A stretch of DNA of 6,978 nucleotides from Porticoccaceae bacterium (GCA_002692165.1 NZJL01000036.1:3937-10914), one strand, 5' to 3'. Counted from the stretch's first letter, positions 1 to 6,919 are shown. Numbers and translations: made by a program. Notes: generated by a model from the sequence alone, not told the origin.

Positions 1-1
1 G

Positions 2-1876
2 CCGACATCGTTCGACATATTGATCAAAAATGCAAAAGTTTTTAACAGGGGTGAAGAGCCTATTCTTGAAGATGTCGCTATCGCTAATGGCCGTATTGCC
101 GCTCGCGGGCACGAATTGGATGCAACCCATGCCAGTCGGATAATTGATGCGCAAGGCCTTTGGCTGACGCCCGGATTGTTTGATATCCACACCCACTATG
201 ATTTGGAGTTAGAATTGGCCCCTGGCCTGCCAGAATCTACCCGCCATGGAACGACATCCGTAGTTATTGCCAATTGCAGTCTGGGTCTGGCATTTGGCAC
301 ACAGCGTGATGGAACTAATGATCCTATTGTTAGCTGCTATGCCCGCGTCGAAAATATTCCCAAACATATCCTTCGCAACTGTGCCGATAATATTAGCTGG
401 GATAACCCGGCCGATTACCTAGACCATTTGGAGCAACTCAACTTAGGCCCAAACGTGGTGGCTCTATTTCCTCACTCAATGCTTCGCATCGAGAAGATGG
501 GTTTTGAGAATAGTGTTACTCGCGATCCCACCAGTTCTGAGCTACAGGAGATGAAAGAGTCGCTTCGAGAAGGGCTCCAACTGGGCTATGCCGGATTCTC
601 CACCGATGCTCTGCCCTTTCATTATCTTGCGGCACAACCACATTGTGATAAAACTATTCCCACCCAGTTTTCCAAGTTCCCCGAGCTCAAGGAACTTGTG
701 GCAGTGGTGCGAGAGCGAGATGCCCTATGGCAAGCCACACCACCAAAAGACAGTGTAATAGGAACGTTAAAAACTTTCCTGCTCACCAGCGGCCGGTTAT
801 ATGGCAAGCCCTTGCGTACTACTGTAGTGGCGGCATTGGATATAACAAACAACTGGCGCCTCGCCCGCCTGGCCAAGATTTTGTCCCGCTTCCTTAACTC
901 TTGGCTAATCAAGGGGGATTTTCACATGCAGACCCTAGGCGCGCCCTTCAAAACATGGGCAGACGGCGCGGTGACGCCGCTAGCGGAGGAAATTCCTGAA
1001 CTGCGCCGCCTTAATGAAACGGACCTTGAAGATCGCGAAGGTCGCCGCATGATTCTCCAAGATCCAGACTACGCGAGATCATTTAAGTCTATGTGGATGA
1101 ATGGCAAGCATGGCTGGACGCTTTCTCGCCTTAAGCGTAAATTCAATCTGGAGGACTATGCCTTTCATCGGACTCTTGCAGATATGCAGCTTGAGCGTTG
1201 TCCACAAACTAGCTGGCAGGGAATGGACTTTCAAGAGATCTTCGAACGGGTAAACGCAATTAATTCCGGTGAGTATCCACCAGATACAAACGAAAACGAG
1301 CTTGAGATAGCACACGTTGAATTTGCTTGGATTGAAGATGAGGGGGACTTCATGCTGCAAATGCTGCGCTCTTTTGATAATGACCTAACCTGGAGCACCA
1401 CTACCGCCAACCGCGATTTAGGAGTTGTTCGCGAACTACTAATGGACCCGCTTCTTTTGCCGGGCTTTAACGACAGCGGGGCCCACCTAACAAATATGGC
1501 ATTCTACGATGTCAATTTGCGAAGCCTGAAGCTGGCATCGCAAGGGGGTGATCAGGATGTTAGCTATATGATTAAGCGCCTTACAAAGGACGCCGCTGAT
1601 GTTTTTGGTGTTGAAGGCGGAACTGTTGATCAAGGCGATGTGGCGGACTTGATTTTAATCAACCCGAAAAAGCTCTCAGCCTACGATGGCGAGAAAAGCA
1701 CCCAGCGTATTTATCGTGAAGAATTCAAACATGAACAGTTGGTCAACCGATCAGAGGGTATAGTCGAACTGGTAATGATTGGCGGCCACATTGCTTGGGA
1801 AAATAATGAACTCGCCGAGGACTTAGGACAGAAACCGATGGGTCGTTTACTGAGGGCAGCGAGTGAAGCCCTTTAA
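2..1876 (+). CDS. D-aminoacylase-like amidohydrolase (COG3653 type), 5' end outside window
   Basis: A cytoplasmic metal-dependent amidohydrolase, similar to N-acyl-D-amino-acid deacylases; substrate unknown. A TTG at 20 could be called as the start, but the frame stays open to the left edge and reads PTSFDILIKNAKVF. That matches the usual beginning of this family (FDLLIKNG...), so the true start lies at or before base 1. Numbering from the TTG: metal-binding HTHYD at 57-61, NCSLG with the family's metal-linked Cys at 85-89, FPHSMLR at 150-156, and a catalytic-type Asp in DSGAH at 485-489. A typical C-terminal composite-sandwich end follows (DQGDVADLILINP). About 620 residues is longer than classical D-aminoacylases (near 480-500). 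The THxR and HxSH histidines expected around residues 230-300 are not visible; ATPPKDS and VVAALDIT stand there. This fits a divergent branch of the family, so exact activity is uncertain. It is followed after 14 bases by a PhoD-like gene, probably in one operon. Confidence 0.82.
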   Translation, partial: PTSFDILIKNAKVFNRGEEPILEDVAIANGRIAARGHELDATHASRIIDAQGLWLTPGLFDIHTHYDLELELAPGLPESTRHGTTSVVIANCSLGLAFGTQRDGTNDPIVSCYARVENIPKHILRNCADNISWDNPADYLDHLEQLNLGPNVVALFPHSMLRIEKMGFENSVTRDPTSSELQEMKESLREGLQLGYAGFSTDALPFHYLAAQPHCDKTIPTQFSKFPELKELVAVVRERDALWQATPPKDSVIGTLKTFLLTSGRLYGKPLRTTVVAALDITNNWRLARLAKILSRFLNSWLIKGDFHMQTLGAPFKTWADGAVTPLAEEIPELRRLNETDLEDREGRRMILQDPDYARSFKSMWMNGKHGWTLSRLKRKFNLEDYAFHRTLADMQLERCPQTSWQGMDFQEIFERVNAINSGEYPPDTNENELEIAHVEFAWIEDEGDFMLQMLRSFDNDLTWSTTTANRDLGVVRELLMDPLLLPGFNDSGAHLTNMAFYDVNLRSLKLASQGGDQDVSYMIKRLTKDAADVFGVEGGTVDQGDVADLILINPKKLSAYDGEKSTQRIYREEFKHEQLVNRSEGIVELVMIGGHIAWENNELAEDLGQKPMGRLLRAASEAL

Positions 1877-1890
1877 AACGTAGCAACGTC

Positions 1891-3543
1891 GTGCCTGAAA
1901 GTCATTTCTCAAGGCGACATCTTCTGAAGGTCATCGGCGCCGGTTTGCTGGGAGCCTTTTTTATCGCTAGGTTGTTAAATAGAGCCAGGCCTTCCGGCCC
2001 AATTCAACATATTTTGCCAACAGTTACTCACAATCAATTCCTGATCAAAGTTTCTTTCTGGGAGCCCAAAAAAGCAGTACAACTGTCTGTAACTAGGTTG
2101 CAACAAGTCAATCATGTTGCCGGAAAGCAAACAGACAGTCGCGGCCGATTCTGGCTGTTTAGGGTGTCTGGACTTGCCTCTGAAACCAACTACACGTTGC
2201 AGCTTTCAGATGCGACTGATCTGATTGATAAAGCCTGGCCGCTCAAGACCTTTCCTTCGCCAGACTCTCATCCCGACAGTTTTAAATTAATCTGTTATAC
2301 CTGTGCAGGTGGACCCGATGGGTTTTCTCTGCCTAGCGGGAAAAATTTCTTCAAGCCCCACTTTGTAAGGCACAAAATATTTGATGCGGCCATCGCAATG
2401 AGGCCGGATGCCGTGGTCGCTATCGGCGACCATATATACTGGGATCTCCGAGGCAATAACTCTGCAACTGTAGGCTCAGGTTTTATCGGTCAGATAATTA
2501 CCTGGTATTTGAAACACAGTTTTGGCGCCTTCGATCGAACTCAGAAAATAATTGGATTCAACTCGGATAATGAAGCGGTACTGACCGCAATCGGTGATGA
2601 TCAGATTGCACATCTTTATGGCACCAGATTCAAATCGATCCCCATGTTCTTTGTCGCTGATGACCATGATTATTTCGAGAACGATGACGCGGATTTACTA
2701 ACTTTTCCACCTCAGAGTTTCAACCGCCGAGCCCATGCCGCCATAGCCGATCTCTACTACCCTGCTTTTTTATCTGCTCCAGCCGATTCCCCTGGAATTG
2801 ATTCTGAAAGGAATAACCGCTCTTTTGGCACATTACGTTATGGCAAGTTAGTCGAAATACACATGTTTGACTGCGCAGGCTATCTGACAATGGAGAAGAC
2901 TAAATCCGTTCTTTTCCCATCTCCTGTCGAAGACTGGTTGGTGAATAAAATTGCCTCTGATTTGACTAAGCATCTGGCCTTGATTCCATCTCATCCTTTG
3001 GCATGGACTGCGGGCAAATGGCGAGAATGGTATCCAGATGTCGTCGCACCCAATGGCGAGTTCACTGGCTTAGTAAAAAATAAATTGTTAGCGAATATTC
3101 ATGGGGTACTCTCAAACAAGGCACAGAAAGCTGGTTGGCAAAAAGGTTGGTGGTTGCAACACCAGCGGTTAATTCAGGCAATCGATAAAAATCGGTCACG
3201 GCCAACTATTCTTCTATCTGGAGACATTCATGCCCTAGGGGCTAAATCGATTGAGGGGAGCGGCGACATTGATTTATCCAAGCGACCAATTCAGAGTCTG
3301 CTAGTGGGACCAATTAGCACATCAGATATGGCCTGGCCTTCAGCAGCTAGAAGCATCACCGCGGCTACGCCGGGGTGGCTAAAAACCTCGGACAGGGTTG
3401 AGACTAAGGAAGATAACGGTTTTACCTTGGTGAAATTTAATCGTAACGGTATTCAAGCAACCTTGGTTAACTTCGGCGGCGGACCAAAAATCTCCAAAAT
3501 GCAAATCGGAAAAGTTCACAAGACGACCATTACCCTTGTCTAG
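1891..3543 (+). CDS. Tat-exported PhoD-like metallophosphoesterase
   Basis: A 550-residue protein of the PhoD-like alkaline phosphatase/phosphodiesterase family, expected to hydrolyse phosphoesters outside the cytoplasm. The N-terminus has a twin-arginine signal, SRRHLLK at 7-13, followed by a hydrophobic stretch at about 14-29. Residues 40-120 resemble the Fn3-like N-terminal domain of PhoD proteins. Metal-site motifs follow in the expected order: GDHIYWD at 179-185, ADDHDYFENDD at 256-266, and SGDIHALG at 443-450. Length is close to that of the family. The start is GTG at 1891: an in-frame stop lies at 1864, no ATG lies between, and a later start would lose the Tat signal. No clear Shine-Dalgarno sequence is seen, so translation may be coupled to the amidohydrolase that ends 14 bases upstream. 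DDHD replaces the DDHE of classical PhoD. Whether it is a phosphatase or a diesterase cannot be told. No Pho-box-like repeat is visible in the short gap. Confidence 0.85.
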   Translation: MPESHFSRRHLLKVIGAGLLGAFFIARLLNRARPSGPIQHILPTVTHNQFLIKVSFWEPKKAVQLSVTRLQQVNHVAGKQTDSRGRFWLFRVSGLASETNYTLQLSDATDLIDKAWPLKTFPSPDSHPDSFKLICYTCAGGPDGFSLPSGKNFFKPHFVRHKIFDAAIAMRPDAVVAIGDHIYWDLRGNNSATVGSGFIGQIITWYLKHSFGAFDRTQKIIGFNSDNEAVLTAIGDDQIAHLYGTRFKSIPMFFVADDHDYFENDDADLLTFPPQSFNRRAHAAIADLYYPAFLSAPADSPGIDSERNNRSFGTLRYGKLVEIHMFDCAGYLTMEKTKSVLFPSPVEDWLVNKIASDLTKHLALIPSHPLAWTAGKWREWYPDVVAPNGEFTGLVKNKLLANIHGVLSNKAQKAGWQKGWWLQHQRLIQAIDKNRSRPTILLSGDIHALGAKSIEGSGDIDLSKRPIQSLLVGPISTSDMAWPSAARSITAATPGWLKTSDRVETKEDNGFTLVKFNRNGIQATLVNFGGGPKISKMQIGKVHKTTITLV

Positions 3544-3561
3544 AGGGGATTCCATAGAAAC

Positions 3562-3577
3562 CGCCAGACTACTGGCG
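3562..3577 (+). terminator. Short hairpin after the PhoD-like gene, possible weak terminator
   Basis: A perfect 6-bp stem, CGCCAG / CTGGCG, with a 4-base loop begins 18 bases after the PhoD-like stop codon. No T-tract follows, so it is not a classical intrinsic terminator. It may instead be a 3'-end processing or stability element. The rest of 3544-3660 holds only a small CGGTACCG palindrome at 3593-3600 and AT-rich sequence downstream of csoR, with no convincing terminator for csoR. Confidence 0.3.
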
Positions 3578-3660
3578 CATCCGCGCCCAAGCCGGTACCG
3601 CGAACTCAAAAGATTCTTGTAAATCGTCAGCTAAAAATAGAATTTCTCTTGTCTTTGTCG

Positions 3661-3921
3661 CTATCGTTTCAAGAGTTGAATCAACTCATCAATTTTTTCA
3701 TCGGATTTTTCCAAATCAACTAGAGATTCGCGCACACAAGCAGACATATGCTTCGCTAGAATATCACCTTCAACGAGGGAAATAGAGTTTTTCGCGGCTT
3801 TCAGTTGATCTAAGATGTCCACACAGTATCTTTTGTCCTCGATCATAGCAATGATTCCTCTAATTTGCCCCTCGATTCTTTTCAAATTGGTGATTCTATC
3901 TCGGTGACAAGGGTTGTCCAT
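3661..3921 (-). CDS. csoR: CsoR/RcnR-family copper-sensing transcriptional repressor
   Basis: An 86-residue all-helical repressor of the CsoR/RcnR family (DUF156), which binds DNA as an oligomer in the apo state and lets go on metal binding. The family core is clear: RITNLKRIEGQIRGI in helix 1, RYCVDILDQL in helix 2 and KHMSACV after it. Numbered from the chosen start, the metal ligands are Cys33, His58 and Cys62, the Cys-His-Cys set of Cu(I) sensors. RcnR has His in the last position and FrmR lacks that Cys. Cys5 and His6 near the N-terminus could add a ligand. Start choice: the frame can be extended to a TTG at 3933, but GAGGT (3931-3927) sits 5 bases before the ATG at 3921. The TTG is therefore part of the ribosome-binding site. 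The gene is divergent from a Met/His-rich barrel gene and very likely represses both itself and that gene through the shared operator. Confidence 0.9.
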   Translation of the reverse strand: MDNPCHRDRITNLKRIEGQIRGIIAMIEDKRYCVDILDQLKAAKNSISLVEGDILAKHMSACVRESLVDLEKSDEKIDELIQLLKR

Positions 3922-3926
3922 GTATG

Positions 3927-3931
3927 ACCTC
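3927..3931 (-). promoter_or_regulatory. Ribosome-binding site that fixes the csoR start
   Basis: On the minus strand GAGGT precedes ATG (3921-3919) by 5 bases. This favours that ATG over the in-frame TTG at 3933, which would place the Shine-Dalgarno inside the coding sequence. Confidence 0.7.
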
Positions 3932-3950
3932 AAGATTGCCTAGACGGAGT

Positions 3951-3978
3951 GTTTTACCCTGTGGGGGTATTGCATAAA
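3951..3978 (-). promoter_or_regulatory. Putative csoR promoter with operator in the spacer
   Basis: On the minus strand a TTTATG (-35-like, 3978-3973) and TAAAAC (-10-like, 3956-3951) are separated by 16 bases. The CsoR-like operator fills this spacer, an arrangement that would block RNA polymerase and give autoregulation. Matches to the sigma-70 consensus are only partial (3/6 and 4/6), so the exact elements are tentative. Confidence 0.4.
3955..3969. promoter_or_regulatory. CsoR-type operator, TACCC-N5-GGGTA
   Basis: The sequence TACCCTGTGGGGGTA is an inverted repeat, TACCC / GGGTA, around a 5-base G-rich centre. This is the form known for CsoR operators of copper genes in Firmicutes and others (TACCC...GGGGGTA). 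It lies 34 bp upstream of the csoR ATG and 57 bp upstream of the barrel-gene ATG. Its place in the divergent gap, together with the Cys-His-Cys sensor next to it, makes control of both genes the natural reading. Binding is inferred from sequence only. Confidence 0.75.
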
Positions 3979-3997
3979 AAGTTTAAATTATTAAATT
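3970..3997 (+). promoter_or_regulatory. Putative promoter of the Met-rich barrel gene
   Basis: TTGCAT (3970-3975) and TAAATT (3992-3997) are 16 bases apart and could serve as -35 and -10 elements. The operator ends at the base before the -35, so a bound repressor would hinder polymerase. The region is very AT-rich and other -10 choices exist. Confidence 0.3.
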
Positions 3998-4015
3998 ACC
4001 CCAATCTTTAAACTT
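3979..4015. repeat. Perfect 9-bp inverted repeat before the barrel gene
   Basis: AAGTTTAAA (3979-3987) and TTTAAACTT (4007-4015) are exact inverted copies separated by 19 bases. The right arm ends just before the Shine-Dalgarno GAGGT (4016-4020). The repeat could be a second protein-binding site or, if transcription starts upstream of it, an RNA hairpin near the ribosome-binding site. The spacer holds TACCCC (3997-4002), which resembles one half of the CsoR operator. Confidence 0.5.
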
Positions 4016-4026
4016 GAGGTGCAATC

Positions 4027-5067
4027 ATGCGTAGATCTCTAGTATATCTTATTCTGGGTTTTTCCGTGAGCACTTGCTTTGCGAACTCTTCCGCCATAGA
4101 CCATGCCCCCATCGGGGTCATGGGAGATCACTTCCACAAATCGGGAGAATTTATGCTGTCAATACGCTATGGCCATATGTCGATGAAAGGAAACCGTTTA
4201 AATGGGATTGCAATTTCAGATGAAGACGTTAAGGCATTGCCAAATCCGCTATCTGCAATACCACCAAAATTATCAATCGTTCCTCAGAAAATGACTATGA
4301 CTATGGCTATGATCGGAGGGATGTATGCCCCTTCCGATTCCGTTACCCTAATGCTTATGAGTATGTTTATGTCAAAAGATATGGACTTGAACACATATCA
4401 GCCAATGATGAGTCGGGCATTGATTGGTTCTTTCTCAACGTCCTCGAGCGACATTTCAAACGTTTCACTTGGCGCCTTATTCAAAATCTACGAAAGCCAC
4501 TCAAACCGGTGGCATGGTGAAATAACGGTCGATAAATCTGTGGGCGGCATCGACAAACCAGATAAAGTCCTGACTCCCATGAACATGCATATAGAAATGA
4601 TACTGCCGTATGGAATGCAAATTGGAGATAAAGCAACACGGATAACAGGAGCCATTACCAACGTGCGACACATCAACAACAACTGGTTAGTTGGTGGTCA
4701 AGCAAAAGCCAAACACGTTATCGAGCATGAGGCCTGGTATTTTGGGAACACAATCGAAATCAATTCATGGGTTCAGCACCAACTGAAACGGACACTGTCA
4801 GTGTCTGCGAGGATTAATTTCAAGTATGAGGATAAAATTTCAGGCAGACACTCTATGATCACCGGGCCAGTCCAAACTGCAAATCCAGAAAATTATGGAG
4901 GAAAACAGATAGATGTGACATTGGGCGTAAACGTGCTTGCCCAAATTTTTTCCGGCGAGGAGGATCGAATAGGACTCGAGCTTGTGTTTCCAATCGAACA
5001 GGATAAGTACAATCTCCAGATGGATTCAGACTACGAGTTGATCTTAGGCTACCAAAAATCGTTTTAG
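4027..5067 (+). CDS. Secreted Met/His-rich putative outer-membrane beta-barrel, copper-linked
   Basis: A 346-residue protein with a Sec signal peptide (RR, then hydrophobic 5-18, likely cut after CFA at 19). It has amphipathic beta-strand patterns throughout and ends in LGYQKSF; a terminal Phe is typical of outer-membrane barrels. It has 23 methionines and many histidines. Met/His clusters sit near the N-terminus (H26, M32, H35, H37, M43, H50, M51, M53), at M89/91/93/95/99 and M109/111/113/115/119, and at M185, M187, H188, M191. From memory, proteins beginning like this (GVMGDH.H..GE.M.SYRY) are often annotated only as 'transporter' and occur in copper or heavy-metal loci; that match could not be checked. 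The start is ATG at 4027, with GAGGT 6 bases upstream. It is divergent from csoR across a CsoR-like operator, which suggests copper induction. Role (copper binding, efflux or uptake across the outer membrane) is inferred. No terminator is evident in the 46 bp before the convergent rhlE. Confidence 0.75.
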   Translation: MRRSLVYLILGFSVSTCFANSSAIDHAPIGVMGDHFHKSGEFMLSIRYGHMSMKGNRLNGIAISDEDVKALPNPLSAIPPKLSIVPQKMTMTMAMIGGMYAPSDSVTLMLMSMFMSKDMDLNTYQPMMSRALIGSFSTSSSDISNVSLGALFKIYESHSNRWHGEITVDKSVGGIDKPDKVLTPMNMHIEMILPYGMQIGDKATRITGAITNVRHINNNWLVGGQAKAKHVIEHEAWYFGNTIEINSWVQHQLKRTLSVSARINFKYEDKISGRHSMITGPVQTANPENYGGKQIDVTLGVNVLAQIFSGEEDRIGLELVFPIEQDKYNLQMDSDYELILGYQKSF

Positions 5068-5113
5068 CGTTTCACTGATCTATCTGGAAATATTGCGTCA
5101 TGAGAGCACCGTG

Positions 5114-6619
5114 TTATCTCCGATGGGAATTCCCACCCAAAGGACGATTACGGTTGCGACCGCTGGCATTTCTGTCGCCACCACTGCTGAAGAAAGACCC
5201 ACGCAAAGTTTTTTTTGGCCCCGAGCCACTGCTCGAAGCAACATGGGCATCACCACGCTTTGTTGATGAACCTTTCGAGCGTTTGGCGGGCTTAGTGTTT
5301 TGATTGCTATGATCAGACTTTAATTTGCTGCTCGGTTTTGGCCCATGACCGAAGGCGGAACGCTTTCTAGGATTGTTGGATTTTTTATGTTGAGGAAAAT
5401 CATAAGGGTTGCTACTCGCGCTGTTGAGGGGTTTTCGCGGCCTCTTATGGCGCAAGCCTTTCATAAGTGAAGTCTCCGGCAGATTCTGATCTGGCTCAAA
5501 GCCATCAATTACCCTCCGCTCAATCAACTTCTTTGTCAGACGCTCGATATCTGAAAGCAGATCGACTTCGTCTGCACTTACGAGAGAAATAGCGCAACCA
5601 GTTAAGCCCGCTCGGCCGGTTCGGCCAATTCTGTGGACATAATCTTCCGAGACATTGGGTAGATCAAAATTCACCACCTGGGGCAGTTGCTCAATATCCA
5701 AACCTCGGGCAGCAATGTCCGTAGCCACCAAGATGCGCATTTCTCCAGCCTTAAAGTCCGCCAATGCTCGCGTGCGAGCACTCTGGCTCTTGTTGCCATG
5801 TATCGCCGCTGCAGTAATGCCTTCTGACTCCAGCTTCTTAGTAAGTTTGTTGGCACCATGCTTCGTTTTAGCAAATACCAAGGCTTGGCCCCAGCCACCA
5901 TCTTTAATAAGTTTGATCAACAGCGCCGATTTCTGCTTTTTGTCTACAGGGTAAATCCATTGTTCCACCGATGGTGCGGTTGAATTGTTCGGGGTAACCG
6001 AGATTTCAACTGGTGAACGCACTAAGCCCTTGGCCAAGGCGCGAATATCATCGGAGAAAGTAGCGGAGAACATCAGGTTCTGGCGACGCCTTGGCAGGAG
6101 GCCGATAATGCGCTTGATATCATGGATAAAGCCCATATCCAGCATACGATCCGCTTCATCCAGCACCAGAACTTCAAGACGATCGAATTTCACTGCATTT
6201 TGACTATACAGATCCATTAAGCGACCTGGCGTCGCGACTAAAATATCTACTCCACGGCGCAGTTTGAGCATCTGAGGATTGATTTTGACGCCACCGAAGA
6301 CCACCGTAGAACTCAGATTGAGGTGTTTACCGTAGGTTGCAACGCTCTCCCCCACTTGAGCTGCAAGCTCGCGGGTAGGGGCAAGAATTAATGCACGAGT
6401 CCGGTTGGCACCAGCCCGGCGCCCTTTCGAAAGCCGCTCCAAAATCGGCAACGTAAATCCCGCGGTTTTACCGGTACCAGTCTGAGCCGCAGCCATCACA
6501 TCATGATTAGCTAACACGGCTGGAATAGCTTTAGCCTGGATAGGAGATGGCTCAATATAGCCCTGTGCTGCTATGGCCTTAAGTATAGGGGGTGAAAGAC
6601 CCAGATCATCAAAGATCAT
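5114..6619 (-). CDS. rhlE: ATP-dependent DEAD-box RNA helicase RhlE
   Basis: A cytoplasmic RNA helicase that remodels RNA or ribonucleoprotein, linked in the family to ribosome assembly and RNA decay. The helicase core is complete: Q-motif region FDDLGL...PSPIQ at 3-28, AQTGTGKT at 45-52, PTRELA at 81-86, GG at 109-110, TPGR at 130-133, DEAD at 154-157, SAT at 185-187, [10 protein letters not shown] at 299-308 and HRIGRTGR at 329-336. The core wording ([29 protein letters not shown]) matches the RhlE subgroup rather than RhlB, SrmB or DbpA. After about residue 380 comes a basic, low-complexity tail rich in Ser, Asn, Lys, Arg and Gly, presumably disordered and RNA-binding. The start is ATG at 6619; only a weak ribosome-binding site is seen. 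A TATAAG lies 11 bases before the ATG and could be a -10 element giving a very short leader. An A8 run in the tail (5209-5216 on the minus strand) is a possible slippage site. Confidence 0.95.
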   Translation of the reverse strand: MIFDDLGLSPPILKAIAAQGYIEPSPIQAKAIPAVLANHDVMAAAQTGTGKTAGFTLPILERLSKGRRAGANRTRALILAPTRELAAQVGESVATYGKHLNLSSTVVFGGVKINPQMLKLRRGVDILVATPGRLMDLYSQNAVKFDRLEVLVLDEADRMLDMGFIHDIKRIIGLLPRRRQNLMFSATFSDDIRALAKGLVRSPVEISVTPNNSTAPSVEQWIYPVDKKQKSALLIKLIKDGGWGQALVFAKTKHGANKLTKKLESEGITAAAIHGNKSQSARTRALADFKAGEMRILVATDIAARGLDIEQLPQVVNFDLPNVSEDYVHRIGRTGRAGLTGCAISLVSADEVDLLSDIERLTKKLIERRVIDGFEPDQNLPETSLMKGLRHKRPRKPLNSASSNPYDFPQHKKSNNPRKRSAFGHGPKPSSKLKSDHSNQNTKPAKRSKGSSTKRGDAHVASSSGSGPKKTLRGSFFSSGGDRNASGRNRNRPLGGNSHRR

Positions 6620-6919
6620 AAAATCGTCTTATAAAGTGGTGCCGACTTTGGATCCAGTTGGCATATATCAATAAAATTTAAGCGATAGCCCAAGAAATTT
6701 CGGGCAGCATACAAAAAAGCTCTATTAAATGCACCTTAAACAAGTGAAATTATTGGTGGCTGAACTTCAGCAAGCGCTTAAGAGAACGTCTTGGCTGCAG
6801 TTAGATCCTGTGCCTACCCAACCTAATACAAAAACTGTGCGTCCTCACCGTGTGTTCCATTGAAACATAACGAGTTAAGACAACCATTAGTGAACGCTAT
6901 CGCTGGAAGGCTTGTAAAA
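6620..6919. other. Intergenic region between rhlE and tRNA-Lys, mostly without recognised features
   Basis: About 300 bases separate rhlE from the tRNA. The half next to rhlE is AT-rich (6660-6680) and should hold the rhlE promoter, though no convincing -35/-10 pair stands out. A small hairpin, GCCC / GGGC around a 10-base loop that contains GAAATTTC, lies at 6688-6705. A doubtful 44-codon frame covers 6729-6863. No terminator, repeat of the tRNA end, or insertion element was recognised. Confidence 0.6.
6729..6863 (+). CDS. Doubtful small frame, 44 codons, possible gene remnant
   Basis: An ATG directly after an in-frame TAA opens a frame of 44 codons. It begins MHLKQVKLLVAELQQALKR and ends PHRVFH. 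The first 25 residues look like an amphipathic helix. The stretch ELQQALKRTSWLQLDP faintly recalls the start of YqcC-type proteins (DUF446), but the conserved second half of that family is absent in all plus-strand frames that follow. No Shine-Dalgarno sequence is seen. It could be a small protein, a decayed gene end, or chance. It is not recognised with confidence. Confidence 0.2.
   Translation: MHLKQVKLLVAELQQALKRTSWLQLDPVPTQPNTKTVRPHRVFH

Noticed and set aside
622..1360. Two minus-strand frames of over 90 codons opposite the amidohydrolase
   Set aside because: They are antisense to a clear family member and show no ribosome-binding sites or recognisable motifs.
3379..3609. A 76-codon frame on the minus strand overlapping the end of the PhoD-like gene
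   Set aside because: It mostly lies opposite conserved coding sequence, has no family-like motif, and crosses the small 3562-3577 hairpin.
4066..4083. Lipoprotein signal (VSTC at residues 14-17) in the barrel protein
   Set aside because: Thr before the Cys is poor for a lipobox, while cleavage after CFA fits signal peptidase I and barrel proteins are not usually lipidated.
5068..5113. Possible shared terminator between the convergent barrel and rhlE genes
   Set aside because: No GC-rich hairpin followed by a T-tract could be found on either strand.
5100..5303. A 67-codon frame on the plus strand opposite the rhlE tail
   Set aside because: It mirrors the low-complexity basic tail of RhlE. 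Its Pro/Leu/Phe-rich translation is what antisense of Lys/Gly/Ser codons gives.
5655..6203. Two plus-strand frames opposite the rhlE helicase core, and one overlapping minus-strand frame
   Set aside because: They are shadows of strongly conserved helicase motifs on the minus strand.
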